Below are positions 35,880-44,854 of a stretch of DNA of 49,369 bases, in pieces (the first letter of the stretch is position 1; every line of letters begins with the position of its first letter). The notes below the pieces were generated by a model that made no database searches, had not been told where the DNA came from, and saw nothing but the letters and a program-made list of their open reading frames with translations. Source of the DNA: Proteobacteria bacterium UBA1844 (GTDB taxonomy: Bacteria > Pseudomonadota > Gammaproteobacteria > Steroidobacterales > Woeseiaceae); NCBI GenBank assembly GCA_002338615.1, contig DDIS01000137.1, positions 1 through 49,369 of the forward strand. Direction: 5' to 3'. Made by a program: the position numbers and the translations under genes.

Positions 35880-35948
35880 TTAGATAGTGTCGATCCAATC
35901 CATCATTGGCGCAATGGATAATTGCGAGTGTGCTGAGTGGCCTGCCAC
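35880..35948 (-). pseudogene. displaced original 5' end of dusA with attR
   Basis: Reading left from GTG 35948 the frame gives MAGHSAHSQLSIAPMMDWIDTI and then a stop. IAPMMDW(I)D is the conserved DusA N-terminal motif, and an AAGGA ribosome site sits five bases before the GTG. Similarity to dusA stops abruptly after the core, where island DNA begins. This is the native dusA start cut off by integration. It still has its own start signals but now makes at most a 22-residue peptide. Confidence 0.82.
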
Positions 35949-36011
35949 TTGTGTCCTTATTTACTTACATGTCAATTGCTCATTGTGTACTAATGTCGAC
36001 TCGATTCGTAC

Positions 36012-38129
36012 TCAATTTAAGCGCCAACTCAGTTGCAGGTAGAGAAAAGGATAGGTATCGATGGATTGTACTTTGATGCTATCAATCTCGCCGGTGTCAC
36101 GAGGTGCGTCATAAAGAGTACGCGTCAGGCGGACTTCACGCCCTGTGAGATTCTGAGCTTCTGCTCGGACACTCCAGCGTTCCGACGGATTGTATTCTGC
36201 AAACATACCCAGCCAGCCGTGCTCTGCATAAACACGTGTCTCATCCAGTCGATACGACGGGCTTTGTATGCTTAGACTTACGTTTGCGCCCCAGCGAAAG
36301 TTGCGATCCGGCAAGTCTTGAAACCATTCAAGGCTGCCCTCCCAGGGCGGAATGTATCCACTGATGCTGCGTTTTTGCTGCGTCAACGGGTCAGTAACTG
36401 AGCTGTCCCGATAGATAAGATTGGCCTTGATCAGCCCACCCTTGATGCCCCAGCGATCGAACGGTAAGTTCAGGCTGAGTTCCGCTTCAGTCAGCCAGCC
36501 GGCGCCAATATTCCCGGGACCATCAAATACCCCGGTCTCTCCGCTTTCAGGATCGACCGTATAAATGGGCACCAGATCAACAACGTCAGAAATCTGTGCG
36601 TGATGCAGGGTCAGCACAGAGGCGGCATCCGCTGCAAACTGATGGACCCAGGTCGCAGTGAAATCCCATGAGGTGAACGGTTCCAGCTCCGGATTACCTG
36701 CATTAATTGTTCCGGTGGAAAATTCGGCTGATGAAACAAAATCATTGAAATCCAGCTGGCCAACCTGGCGTTCCAATTTTAAGCGATACTGGTTCCGTTC
36801 CGACGGAGTCCAGGTAAGCAGCGCGCTCGGCTTGATATAACTCAGGGATTTGCTCAGATTTCTGTCTCCAGATTGGCTGATCTCAGAGAATTCTACGGCT
36901 CCACCGGCCCTGAGAGACAATGAGGGCCGTATATCCCAGTTCACTTTTGCGAAGGGTTCGGCTCGCCTTTCCTCAACCCGAACGTCGGCAGAAGGTAATG
37001 TCACCATCTGTCCGTTTTCAAAACTCTTAGAAAGACTACTCAGAAAATTGAAGGCTACCTCGGCGCCCCACTCGAAACGAGTCGTTGCATTGTGTGGCTG
37101 TTGCACCACGGCCCTTAAGATACTTTCACCAGACTCATTGTTCTGCAAAAACAACGCAGAATTTTCCGGGTCTTGTGCGAAATTGTGCTCGTCCTGAGAT
37201 TCGAACTGCTGGATAGCAATCACATTCAAATGGGAGCCTGAGGACAGGTCCTGTTCAAAATCTCCGCCGAACTCTAATCGATGCGTTTCCTTCTGCTCGT
37301 TAACCTGAGACAAAAAAGAATCTGGAAACTTCTCTTCAATTTCTTCTTTATGAACTTCATCCTCGGACCAATAGTCCGCATTCAGACGCAAGTTGCCCCC
37401 CAGCACATCCTGCTCATAGCCCATAGTCGCCTGTACAACGAATTCAATTTCCTGCTGCAACGCAGAAGCATCTCTCAGCCATGCCCCGTCCGGAGTGACC
37501 TGGCTTCTGAATCCTTCTCCACTATCGTCATCGTCCTGAATTCGGCTGACATGGACAGATCCCTCCAATCGCTTGTCGTCCCAACTCCTGGCAGCTTCAG
37601 CTTTGCCGTTGGGAAATGAACCTAAATGGCTTACAAGGTCGACACCCGCGTCAACTCTCATTTCAACCGTCGACATGTGAATACGAATGATGTTCGCAAC
37701 AACAAGATGACCTTGCATATCAATTTCCGGCACACGCCCGCTTATCAAATCAATACGCTCTACGGAGCTGGCGGGAATACGCCGCAGGATACCTTCCAGG
37801 TCCTGGTATTTACTGGCTGATCTTTGTCCATCAATAAGGACATTACCAGCTGACCCTGAATAGCCCCGAACACTTTCATCACCCGCTGAAAAAGTAAAAC
37901 CTGGCAAGCGGGTAATCATGTCCCATGAAGTCTGTGGCAGGGATTCAGCGAAAAATTGAGCGGGAAACGACTTTGTTCCCCCGAAGGATACGTCCGTCGA
38001 CACGGGCTCTTCCGCCCAACAAGTCGCACTCCCAAAACACAGCGTACAGACCAGCCATATCCATTGCTGGCGTCGCCAGTTGAGAACGGAACTCAGGCGA
38101 TTTGCGTTTCGACACTGTTGCACTTGCAT
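36012..38129 (-). CDS. TonB-dependent receptor-like outer membrane protein
   Basis: A 705-aa protein with a signal peptide (WIWLVCTLCFGSATCWA). A plug domain follows (about residues 60-150: LPQTSWDMITRLPGFTF, VRGYSGSAGNVLIDGQR, LRRIPASSVERIDLI). The rest is a beta-barrel with alternating aromatic strands (LRLNADYWSEDEV, SLRAGGAVEFSEIS, YRLKLERQVGQLDF). The barrel ends QLSWRLN rather than the commoner Phe. The substrate is unknown; no TonB box is evident. It stands upstream of the ancestral dusA on the same strand, with its stop only about 64 bp from the displaced dusA start. Confidence 0.85.
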   Translation of the reverse strand: MQVQQCRNANRLSSVLNWRRQQWIWLVCTLCFGSATCWAEEPVSTDVSFGGTKSFPAQFFAESLPQTSWDMITRLPGFTFSAGDESVRGYSGSAGNVLIDGQRSASKYQDLEGILRRIPASSVERIDLISGRVPEIDMQGHLVVANIIRIHMSTVEMRVDAGVDLVSHLGSFPNGKAEAARSWDDKRLEGSVHVSRIQDDDDSGEGFRSQVTPDGAWLRDASALQQEIEFVVQATMGYEQDVLGGNLRLNADYWSEDEVHKEEIEEKFPDSFLSQVNEQKETHRLEFGGDFEQDLSSGSHLNVIAIQQFESQDEHNFAQDPENSALFLQNNESGESILRAVVQQPHNATTRFEWGAEVAFNFLSSLSKSFENGQMVTLPSADVRVEERRAEPFAKVNWDIRPSLSLRAGGAVEFSEISQSGDRNLSKSLSYIKPSALLTWTPSERNQYRLKLERQVGQLDFNDFVSSAEFSTGTINAGNPELEPFTSWDFTATWVHQFAADAASVLTLHHAQISDVVDLVPIYTVDPESGETGVFDGPGNIGAGWLTEAELSLNLPFDRWGIKGGLIKANLIYRDSSVTDPLTQQKRSISGYIPPWEGSLEWFQDLPDRNFRWGANVSLSIQSPSYRLDETRVYAEHGWLGMFAEYNPSERWSVRAEAQNLTGREVRLTRTLYDAPRDTGEIDSIKVQSIDTYPFLYLQLSWRLN

Positions 38130-38258
38130 GCAAACATTATGGGCAACGAAGATTAAACTCAGATTAAGATAGCCTGATGTTCAGCCCGGCAGGTAGAACC
38201 TGTATCCGTTACTCTGTGGCCATGTTAATGCAAGATCATCCCACTTAGGCGCAGCGCC

Positions 38259-40094
38259 ATGACAAGTGAAATCCTGTTCGTAGCGGCTGTAATAGCAATT
38301 GCGGCGATGCTGATACTGTCCGGCAGTGCCCGGCTGGACATCGTGGCTTTACTGGTTGTCCTGTCGTTGATCCTCGGCAAGGTTCTGACGCCGCAGGAAG
38401 CACTTCTCGGGTTCGGCGACCCCGTCGTTATCACCGTTGCCGGACTGCTCATCATCAGCGAGATGTTGACCCGAACGGGCGTGGCACATTTCGTCGGTGG
38501 CTTGCTCGTAAAGTATGGTCGCAATGGCGAACTGCAACTGATCCTGGTATTGACCGCCCTTGTCGCCGCGCTTGGCGCCGTTATGAGCAATACGGCTATT
38601 GTTGCCATATTCCTACCCATCGTTCTCGCGGTCACGAGGCGAACCAACCTGAACGCCTCGCGCCTTCTGCTGCCCCTCGCCTACGCCAGTCTGGTCAGCG
38701 GGATGCTCACACTCATCTCTACTACGCCGAATATTGTGCTGGCAACCGCATTGGAACGGGCGGGATTTGATCCGTTTGACTTTTTTTCATTCACACCCAT
38801 CGGCCTGGCGGTGATGGGCGCGTTCGCCATTTACATGTCCCTGATCGGTCGCCATCTGTTACCCGGCGACCCAGTATCGCCACCCGAGACCATCGCGCGC
38901 ACGTTCAGGGAGTTATTGGTGGAGTTCAATCTGATGGGTACTTCACGCCGCGCAGAAATCTCCGCCGCATCACCTCTGGCCGGCCAGACACTTGCCACCG
39001 GCGATATCTCGTCGAGATTCAACGTACGAGTCATCATGATCGAACGCATTGGCCACTTCGGGAAGGAAATTTTCGCAACGCCGCCGGCCGAATTTCGAAT
39101 GCGGGCCGGCGATATACTGGTGCTGCACGGCGCGCCCGAGGACATTGATAAACTGAGCAAAGACTGCCGTCTCCTTCTGCGCGCCGTAACCGACGCCGAT
39201 CGAACCCGCTGGACGCGGGTGGCCGGTATTGCGAAGGTCCTGGTGCACCCCGAATCGAGCTTGATCGGGAGCACGATTCGCAAAATAGGCCTGCGTTCAA
39301 GCAGCGGAGTGGAAGTGCTGGCTGTAACGCGCAAGAACGAAGTGCTTGAAGACTTCATGGACCGTAGTCTCAAGAGTGGCGACTCAATGCTGGTCATCGG
39401 TTCGTGGAAACGAATCCGGCTATTGCAGTCGAAGCTTCATGATTTCGTGGTGCTCGCGTTCCCGGCGGAGATAGAGGACATCGCTCCCACACGTCAGCGG
39501 GCCCCCATTGCGCTGGCAATCCTCGCGCTCATGGTGGCTTTGTCAGCATTTGAACTCGTTCCGGTCGTCGTTGCTGTGCTGATAGCAACGCTGCTTGCCG
39601 TGCTCACGCGCTGCCTTAGCATGGAAGACGCGTACGACGCCGTCCACTGGAATACGATAGTCCTGATTGCCGGCATGATGTCGGTCTCTCGCGCGCTGGA
39701 CAAGACCGGCTCCACCGATTTAATGGTTGCGCAACTCATTGACTGGTTTTCCGCCGCCGGGCCCTACATGATGATGTCGGCCCTGTTCATGCTGACCGCA
39801 CTATTGAGCATGGTGCTGTCCAACACGGCTACCGCAGTCTTGCTGGCACCCGTTGCAATCAATACTGCGACCGCGCTCGGCGTTTCACCATACGCATTTG
39901 CAATGACGGTCGCCATTGCCGCATCCGCCGGATTCCTTTCTCCCGTATCAAGCCCTGCGGTCATGCTGGTGATGGGCCCCGGCAAGTATCGGATTGCTGA
40001 CTTCATGAAGCTCGGAATACCAATGCTGATTATTTCATGGCTCATAACGATTCTCGTCACCCCGCTCCTGTTCCCATTTGACCCATCGAGCTAG
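38259..40094 (+). CDS. SLC13/DASS-type transporter with two RCK_C domains
   Basis: A 611-aa inner-membrane protein. Transmembrane helices fill about residues 1-200 and 410-605, including GAVMSNTAIVAIFLPIVLAV and ALLSMVLSNTATAVLLAPVAI, the twin SNT motifs of this anion-transporter superfamily. Between them lie two RCK_C (TrkA-C) domains at about 215-300 and 315-395 (FRMRAGDILVLHGAPEDI; RSLKSGDSMLVIGSWKRI), which usually bind a regulatory ligand. The substrate could be a dicarboxylate, sulfate or another anion. Divergent from the receptor gene with about 130 bp between. Confidence 0.88.
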   Translation: MTSEILFVAAVIAIAAMLILSGSARLDIVALLVVLSLILGKVLTPQEALLGFGDPVVITVAGLLIISEMLTRTGVAHFVGGLLVKYGRNGELQLILVLTALVAALGAVMSNTAIVAIFLPIVLAVTRRTNLNASRLLLPLAYASLVSGMLTLISTTPNIVLATALERAGFDPFDFFSFTPIGLAVMGAFAIYMSLIGRHLLPGDPVSPPETIARTFRELLVEFNLMGTSRRAEISAASPLAGQTLATGDISSRFNVRVIMIERIGHFGKEIFATPPAEFRMRAGDILVLHGAPEDIDKLSKDCRLLLRAVTDADRTRWTRVAGIAKVLVHPESSLIGSTIRKIGLRSSSGVEVLAVTRKNEVLEDFMDRSLKSGDSMLVIGSWKRIRLLQSKLHDFVVLAFPAEIEDIAPTRQRAPIALAILALMVALSAFELVPVVVAVLIATLLAVLTRCLSMEDAYDAVHWNTIVLIAGMMSVSRALDKTGSTDLMVAQLIDWFSAAGPYMMMSALFMLTALLSMVLSNTATAVLLAPVAINTATALGVSPYAFAMTVAIAASAGFLSPVSSPAVMLVMGPGKYRIADFMKLGIPMLIISWLITILVTPLLFPFDPSS

Positions 40095-40245
40095 CCGCGA
40101 CTAGTGTGCTGTCCTTCAGTGCCAGTGTACAATTCGCAGCTACGAGCCTATGCCCCGCGCTTCGGCTCGGCTCGTCGCAGCCCAACTCGCCCCGTTCGGC
40201 TGCGTGCGCATGTCTTTTTTTTGGGCACTGGAGATTGCTAATACA

Positions 40246-40890
40246 ATGAGAATTCTGCCGGAGTTGATTGAGAACAACCGCCGCTGGGCGCAGAATATGG
40301 TGACGCACGACGCTCGCTACTTCGCACGGCTGGCGGAGCGCCAGAAGCCTGAATTCCTCTGGATAGGTTGCTCGGACAGCCGCGTCCCCGCAAATCAAAT
40401 CGTGGGACTTGACCCGGGAGAAGTCTTTGTTCATCGCAACATTGCGAATGTTGTCGTTCATAGCGACTTCAATTGCCTGAGTGTCCTCGAGTTTGCAGTC
40501 GAAGTGTTGCAAGTGAAACACGTGATTGTATGCGGACACTACGGTTGCAGTGGGGTCAAGTCAGCGGGAGATAATCACCACCTCGGCCTGATCGACAACT
40601 GGTTGAGGCACATTCGCGACGTGCGCCAAAAGCACGACGCGATCCTATCCAGAATCACCGACGAGAACGACCGCGCGGACCGGCTCTGCGAACTCAATGT
40701 TGTCGAGCAAGTGCGCAATGTGTGTCATACATCTGTTGTGCAAGAGGCATGGGAACGAGGTCAGGAGGTATCGGTGCACGGATGGATCTATGCAATCCAT
40801 GATGGGCTGATCCAGGACCTTGATGTCACTACGACGAATCAGGCCGATATCGACGAGGCCTATCGAGTTGTCACGAGCAAAGACTCATAA
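40246..40890 (+). CDS. beta-class carbonic anhydrase
   Basis: A 214-aa zinc enzyme interconverting CO2 and bicarbonate. ATG 40246 is chosen for the family N-terminus (MRILPELIENNRRWAQNMV); the open frame upstream is not family-like. Zinc ligands and the Asp-Arg dyad are present: Cys42, Asp44 and Arg46 (GCSDSRVP), His98 and Cys101 (CGHYGCSG). HRNIANVV is also conserved. Length and numbering are like E. coli Can. The cytochrome c gene starts one base after its stop, so they form an operon. A SulP permease lies 2 kb away and could supply bicarbonate. Confidence 0.95.
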   Translation: MRILPELIENNRRWAQNMVTHDARYFARLAERQKPEFLWIGCSDSRVPANQIVGLDPGEVFVHRNIANVVVHSDFNCLSVLEFAVEVLQVKHVIVCGHYGCSGVKSAGDNHHLGLIDNWLRHIRDVRQKHDAILSRITDENDRADRLCELNVVEQVRNVCHTSVVQEAWERGQEVSVHGWIYAIHDGLIQDLDVTTTNQADIDEAYRVVTSKDS

Positions 40891-40891
40891 C

Positions 40892-41224
40892 ATGGAATAT
40901 AAACCAATGAAGGCAATGTCACTGATACTCGTCGTTCTATTCAGCCTGTTCTCTGTTGCCCAGGCGACAGCTCAGGATATATCCGCGGGCGAAACGATCT
41001 ATCAGGCGAATTGCAGGAATTGCCATGGCCCGACAGCGAAGGGCATGGCCAGCTTTCCCAAACTCACCGGTAACAGTGCCGACTACATCGTGGACCTGCT
41101 CGAAAAATACCGCGCCGGGGAAACGGTCGGGCCCAATACGCCGTTGATGGCGCCTTTGGCCAAAGACCTCAGCGATGAAGATATCGCAAACCTGGCAGCC
41201 TACATCACGACCACTTTCAACTGA
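40892..41224 (+). CDS. small periplasmic monoheme cytochrome c
   Basis: A 110-aa class I cytochrome c. The start is ATG 40892, one base after the carbonic anhydrase stop; ATG 40907 (MKAMS) is an alternative. The signal peptide (MSLILVVLFSLFSVAQATA) precedes the heme site CRNCHG and a C-terminal axial Met in TPLMAPLA, ending with the usual LSDEDIANLAAYITT helix. A soluble electron carrier. Its partner is not visible, although the neighbouring sugar dehydrogenase could reduce it. Confidence 0.9.
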   Translation: MEYKPMKAMSLILVVLFSLFSVAQATAQDISAGETIYQANCRNCHGPTAKGMASFPKLTGNSADYIVDLLEKYRAGETVGPNTPLMAPLAKDLSDEDIANLAAYITTTFN

Positions 41225-41300
41225 GCAAATAAGGCTCGTAATGCAAGCGGCTCGGGCCGATTCGGGCACGCGACGCCTTTTTGTTCCTCGCACCCGTCCA

Positions 41301-41326
41301 GCCGCACGACCTGTCGGTCGTGCGGC
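41301..41326. terminator. bidirectional hairpin between convergent genes
   Basis: GCCGCACGACC (41301-41311) pairs perfectly with GGTCGTGCGGC (41316-41326) around a 4-nt loop. It lies between the cytochrome c stop and the stop of the convergent dehydrogenase, the expected place for a shared terminator, although no clear T-tract follows. Part of the same word (GGTCGTGCGGC) occurs at 19-29 in the window. Confidence 0.5.
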
Positions 41327-41335
41327 CAAAGACTG

Positions 41336-42637
41336 TCAGTTCCGTGGCGTGAGCTTGTAGATCGTACCTTCGTCCACAGCGGTATAGAGGCTGCCGTCCG
41401 GCCCCAGCACAATGGACCGGAAGCGTCCCGGCCCCATCGGCAGCGTCATCTCGGCGACATCGACCACGGACGTGCCGTCAGCGGAGAGTTGCAGCACGTC
41501 GATACGCTGGCCGACGGGCGTACCGCCGAAGCCGATTCCCATGAAGCCGATGACCAGCGCGCCGTCCCAATCGCCCCACTGATCGCCCGCAAGGAACGCG
41601 GCCGACGACAGGCCCTGGGACCAGCCATTGTTATTCCAGATCGGCGGCATCGCGTCCGGGTAAGTGTTGAAATCGGTCATCGGCATGAAAGCCGCCCGCT
41701 GGAAACGGTTCATGCCCTCCATCTGGTTCGGGGTGTACCCGCAATAATTATCCGGACAGTCACCACGACCGGCCATGTTGGGCCGCGGGTCCCAGCCGCC
41801 ATTTCCGCCGTTGGACAAGACGGTGACCTCGTCGGAATGCCATGGCCCATGTTCCGCGATGACCGGCGTACCTGTCCCCGGGTGGAACGCGATGCCCTGC
41901 ACATTCCGGTGCCCATAGGTGTAGATGCGCGCATCAAAACCTGCGGGTGGCTTGTTACCCGCCGCCGCTTTCCCGTCTGTGTCGATGCGCAGGACCTTGC
42001 CGCCCATGAGAGTCGGGCTCTGCGGCAACACTCCGTTGTGGTTGTCGCCGGTGGTCAGGAACAGCATACCGCCGTCCGGACTGAACCGGACCCGGCCACC
42101 ATTATGCGTGCCCGATGCGCCAAACGGGTGATCGCTTGCCTCCATCTTGTAGGGCACGTCATCGACGATGTCGTTGCGCTCCGAGACTCCCGTGAAGTTC
42201 TCATTCACGACGAACCGCATGAGCCGGTTGGTGTGCGGGTCCGACTTGTTGGACGTCGCATAAACATAGATCCGGCGATTGTTGGCAAAGTCCGGATCGA
42301 AGGCGACCCCCATCATGCCGGCCTGCCCGTCGCAGAACAGATCCCCGGCCGTCGAGGCATAACCATCGGAACCGCCAATGCCCAGCAGGGCCTTTACATC
42401 ACCCGATGGCAGGCGCACGGACAGGCCCTTGCATTTCTCGGTGAACAACATCGTGCCATCATCGAGAAACGCCATGTCCCAGGGGTTTTCGAGGTCTTCC
42501 AGGATGACGGTATGCTGAAGGTCCGCGGCATTCGGGCCCGTCTGCCCGGCAGCGAGTGTCAATGCACTGCTGGCGAGTGCCATTACAATTATCGGTGTCA
42601 TCCACCGTACCCGATTATTCTGTAGAGTATTAAACAT
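41336..42637 (-). CDS. PQQ-type glucose/sorbosone dehydrogenase
   Basis: A 433-aa periplasmic beta-propeller. ATG 42637 has GGGAG seven bases upstream. A signal peptide (IIVMALASSALTLAAG) precedes the dehydrogenase fold: LENPWDMAFLDDGTMLFTEK, GVAFDPDFANNRRIYVYA, GTHNGGRVRFSPDGGMLFLTTGDN, YTYGHRNVQGIAFHPGTG, EHGPWHSDEV. These match the soluble PQQ-dependent aldose/sorbosone dehydrogenase family. The catalytic His is expected in the ASGTHNGG region. Electrons may pass to the adjacent cytochrome c, an inference from location. Confidence 0.9.
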   Translation of the reverse strand: MFNTLQNNRVRWMTPIIVMALASSALTLAAGQTGPNAADLQHTVILEDLENPWDMAFLDDGTMLFTEKCKGLSVRLPSGDVKALLGIGGSDGYASTAGDLFCDGQAGMMGVAFDPDFANNRRIYVYATSNKSDPHTNRLMRFVVNENFTGVSERNDIVDDVPYKMEASDHPFGASGTHNGGRVRFSPDGGMLFLTTGDNHNGVLPQSPTLMGGKVLRIDTDGKAAAGNKPPAGFDARIYTYGHRNVQGIAFHPGTGTPVIAEHGPWHSDEVTVLSNGGNGGWDPRPNMAGRGDCPDNYCGYTPNQMEGMNRFQRAAFMPMTDFNTYPDAMPPIWNNNGWSQGLSSAAFLAGDQWGDWDGALVIGFMGIGFGGTPVGQRIDVLQLSADGTSVVDVAEMTLPMGPGRFRSIVLGPDGSLYTAVDEGTIYKLTPRN

Positions 42638-42852
42638 GAGATTCTCCCAAATGTTCTCCGACTATGCGCTGATCGGCCACTGTATGACGTTCGTGCCCCA
42701 TACGCGTACTACTCGGGGCAGTGTAACGCCCCTTTGCAATTTCCTGATCGCCGATCGAAGTGCCAGGCCATCCGCCTATCCACTCAATCGTAAAAAAGAG
42801 CGGTTGGTGGATTCGATTCACCGGTCGCACTGAAGATACGTGGACAAGCAAT

Positions 42853-44493
42853 ATGATGGATGACTTTACACCCAAGTTATTTTCCCTGATCAGAGCCGGC
42901 ATTCCGCGCAAGACGATACTCAAGGATGTGATGTCCGGAGTGATTGTCGGCATTGTGGCCCTACCCCTCGCGATTGCCTTTGCTATCGCTTCGGGGGTCT
43001 CGCCCGAGAAGGGTTTGTTGACGGCGATTGTGGCCGGCATCATCATTTCGGTGTTTGGTGGCAGCCGTGTACAGATTGGCGGTCCCACCGGCGCTTTTAT
43101 TGTCATTGTTTACGGTATCGTCCAAACCCACGGTGTGGATGGCCTGATCATCGCCACATTCATGGCCGGCTTCATCATGATAGCTTTTGGCCTGGCCCGA
43201 TTTGGCAACTTCTTAAAATTTATTCCCTATTCGCTGATCGTGGGATTTACCAGCGGCATCGCACTGATTATTTTCTCATCGCAGATAAAAGATTTCCTGG
43301 GATTGCCAATTTCCGATGTGCCCGCTGATTTCTTCGCCAAGTGGTCTTTGTATGTAACTCACCTGGATCAAGTTAATATCTATGCGGTGCTTATTGCAGT
43401 GGCCACGGTGCTGATAACGATTTATTTGCAAAAATTCATCAAGTTGATCCCGGGCTCGATTGTGGCCATTGTGCTGACAACGCTGTTTGTGCACTTTTTT
43501 GATATCCCGGTGGAAACCATTTATAGCCAATTCGGCGAGATTCCCAATGCTCTAAGTATGCCACGTTTACCGGCTATGGATTTCGAGACCGTTAAATCGC
43601 TGCTTCAGCCGGCGTTTGCGATCGCACTATTGGGTTCGATTGAGTCCCTGCTGTCGGCCGTGGTGGCCGATTCGATGATTGGCGGTAAACACCGGTCTAA
43701 CGTGGAATTGGTGGCACAAGGTGCCGCCAATACCGCATCTGCCCTGTTTGGTGGAATTCCTGCCACGGGCGCCATCGCCCGTACCGCCACCAATATCAAT
43801 AACGGTGGCCGGACGCCGATTGCCGGGATTGTTCATGCTGTAATTTTGTTGTTGGTAATGCTGCTATTTGCGCCTTTGGCAAAACTGATTCCGCTGGCCT
43901 GTCTGGCCGGTATCTTGGTAGTTGTGGCTTACCATATGAGCGAATGGCGGCAATTTCGGTCGATTTTAAAGGGTGACAAATTAGATGTCATAATTCTACT
44001 CACGACATTTTTCCTGACGGTGATTTTTGATCTGGTGATTGCCATCCAGGTCGGTATCGTGTTGTCGAGTTTTATGTTTATGAATCGAATGAGCCAATCC
44101 GTGCAGGTTAACAATATCAATCTCGATCAGGAACGGATGGAGCGCCTGTTTGATGAAGAGAATCTGGAATTACCGGAAGGCGTGGTGTTGTATGAAATCA
44201 ACGGGCCACTGTTTTTTGGTGCGGCACGGCAATTTCAACACACCCTCACGAGCATTCCCTCATCGGCTCGTGTGATTATTTTGCGGATGCGCTATATACC
44301 CTTGATTGATGCCACTGGCTATCAGACTTTAAAGGAAATTATCAGCAATTTTCACAAGCAGAAGATTCAGGTTATCCTGTCGGGCGTTCGCGATGAGCTG
44401 GCGAACGACTTTGCACGCCACGGTATTTATGAAGTGCTCGATCGACAATGGGTGGTGAAAGACATAAAGCAGGCTTTGCGCCTGCTGCAATAA
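42853..44493 (+). CDS. SulP family anion permease with STAS domain
   Basis: A 546-aa inner-membrane transporter. ATG 42853 is chosen because the protein then begins as in the family; the frame is open upstream without similarity. A transmembrane domain spans about residues 20-420, with the ASGVSPEKGLLTAIVAG and GGSRVQIGGPTGAFIV signature and GGIPATGAIARTATNINNGGRTPIAGI. It is followed by a C-terminal STAS domain (about 440-540). SulP proteins carry sulfate, bicarbonate or dicarboxylates. With a carbonic anhydrase gene 2 kb upstream, bicarbonate is plausible. Confidence 0.93.
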   Translation: MMDDFTPKLFSLIRAGIPRKTILKDVMSGVIVGIVALPLAIAFAIASGVSPEKGLLTAIVAGIIISVFGGSRVQIGGPTGAFIVIVYGIVQTHGVDGLIIATFMAGFIMIAFGLARFGNFLKFIPYSLIVGFTSGIALIIFSSQIKDFLGLPISDVPADFFAKWSLYVTHLDQVNIYAVLIAVATVLITIYLQKFIKLIPGSIVAIVLTTLFVHFFDIPVETIYSQFGEIPNALSMPRLPAMDFETVKSLLQPAFAIALLGSIESLLSAVVADSMIGGKHRSNVELVAQGAANTASALFGGIPATGAIARTATNINNGGRTPIAGIVHAVILLLVMLLFAPLAKLIPLACLAGILVVVAYHMSEWRQFRSILKGDKLDVIILLTTFFLTVIFDLVIAIQVGIVLSSFMFMNRMSQSVQVNNINLDQERMERLFDEENLELPEGVVLYEINGPLFFGAARQFQHTLTSIPSSARVIILRMRYIPLIDATGYQTLKEIISNFHKQKIQVILSGVRDELANDFARHGIYEVLDRQWVVKDIKQALRLLQ

Positions 44494-44854
44494 TCAAAGC
44501 CTCTCATAATGGCCATGTCGTTATTGTGGCAGCATTTGTAGTCATTCGTAACAAGGTCAACTATCAGTTTCTCACCGGCACTTGGTGAGCTGTCAGTGCC
44601 TATGCGCCAGTGTTTGAGTCTGGCGACGCGAATGCGTTCGCAGCTGTTCCGCATTGCCTGCATGCGTGATGAAATCCCGGCTGGGCTGCACGCAACAGTT
44701 ACACGGGCTTTGCGGGATACAATGGGTGGCCTCAAACAGGCATGTGACGAAGAAAAATTTACCGTCGCTCAAGGCCACCGCGTCGGACCGATGAGCATGA
44801 CGAATAGCAGGGAGTCACAGTGGCCGCATCACAAAGCAAAGGAACTAATAGATC
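44494..44854. other. 360-bp spacer, no gene seen
   Basis: A frame starting at 44596 runs into the cardiolipin synthase gene in another phase and has no family likeness or ribosome site; it is not counted. No repeat or clear terminator was noticed. Confidence 0.4.

Larger units (their letters stand above)
16866..35927. mobile_element. composite genomic island integrated in dusA
   Basis: The boundaries come from a duplicated dusA 5' segment. 16866-16896 and 35897-35927 match at 23 of 31 positions in the same orientation and encode the same APMMDW motif. A tyrosine recombinase reads inward from the dusA junction, as known for dusA-targeting integrases. 11-bp spaced repeats (ATGTCGCACC) lie just inside both ends in opposite orientation. 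Cargo is an RHS toxin array, decayed toxin-antitoxin genes, two recombinase/PrtN cassettes, a sulfotransferase and a beta-helix protein. A second, broken integrase and repeat pair near 29.5 kb shows that it is composite. Several cargo genes are visibly more AT-rich than the flanks. Confidence 0.88.

Noticed and set aside
41489..42625. 378-codon plus-strand frame
   Set aside because: It lies antisense over the sugar dehydrogenase, which has clear family motifs, a signal peptide and a ribosome site. The plus frame has none.
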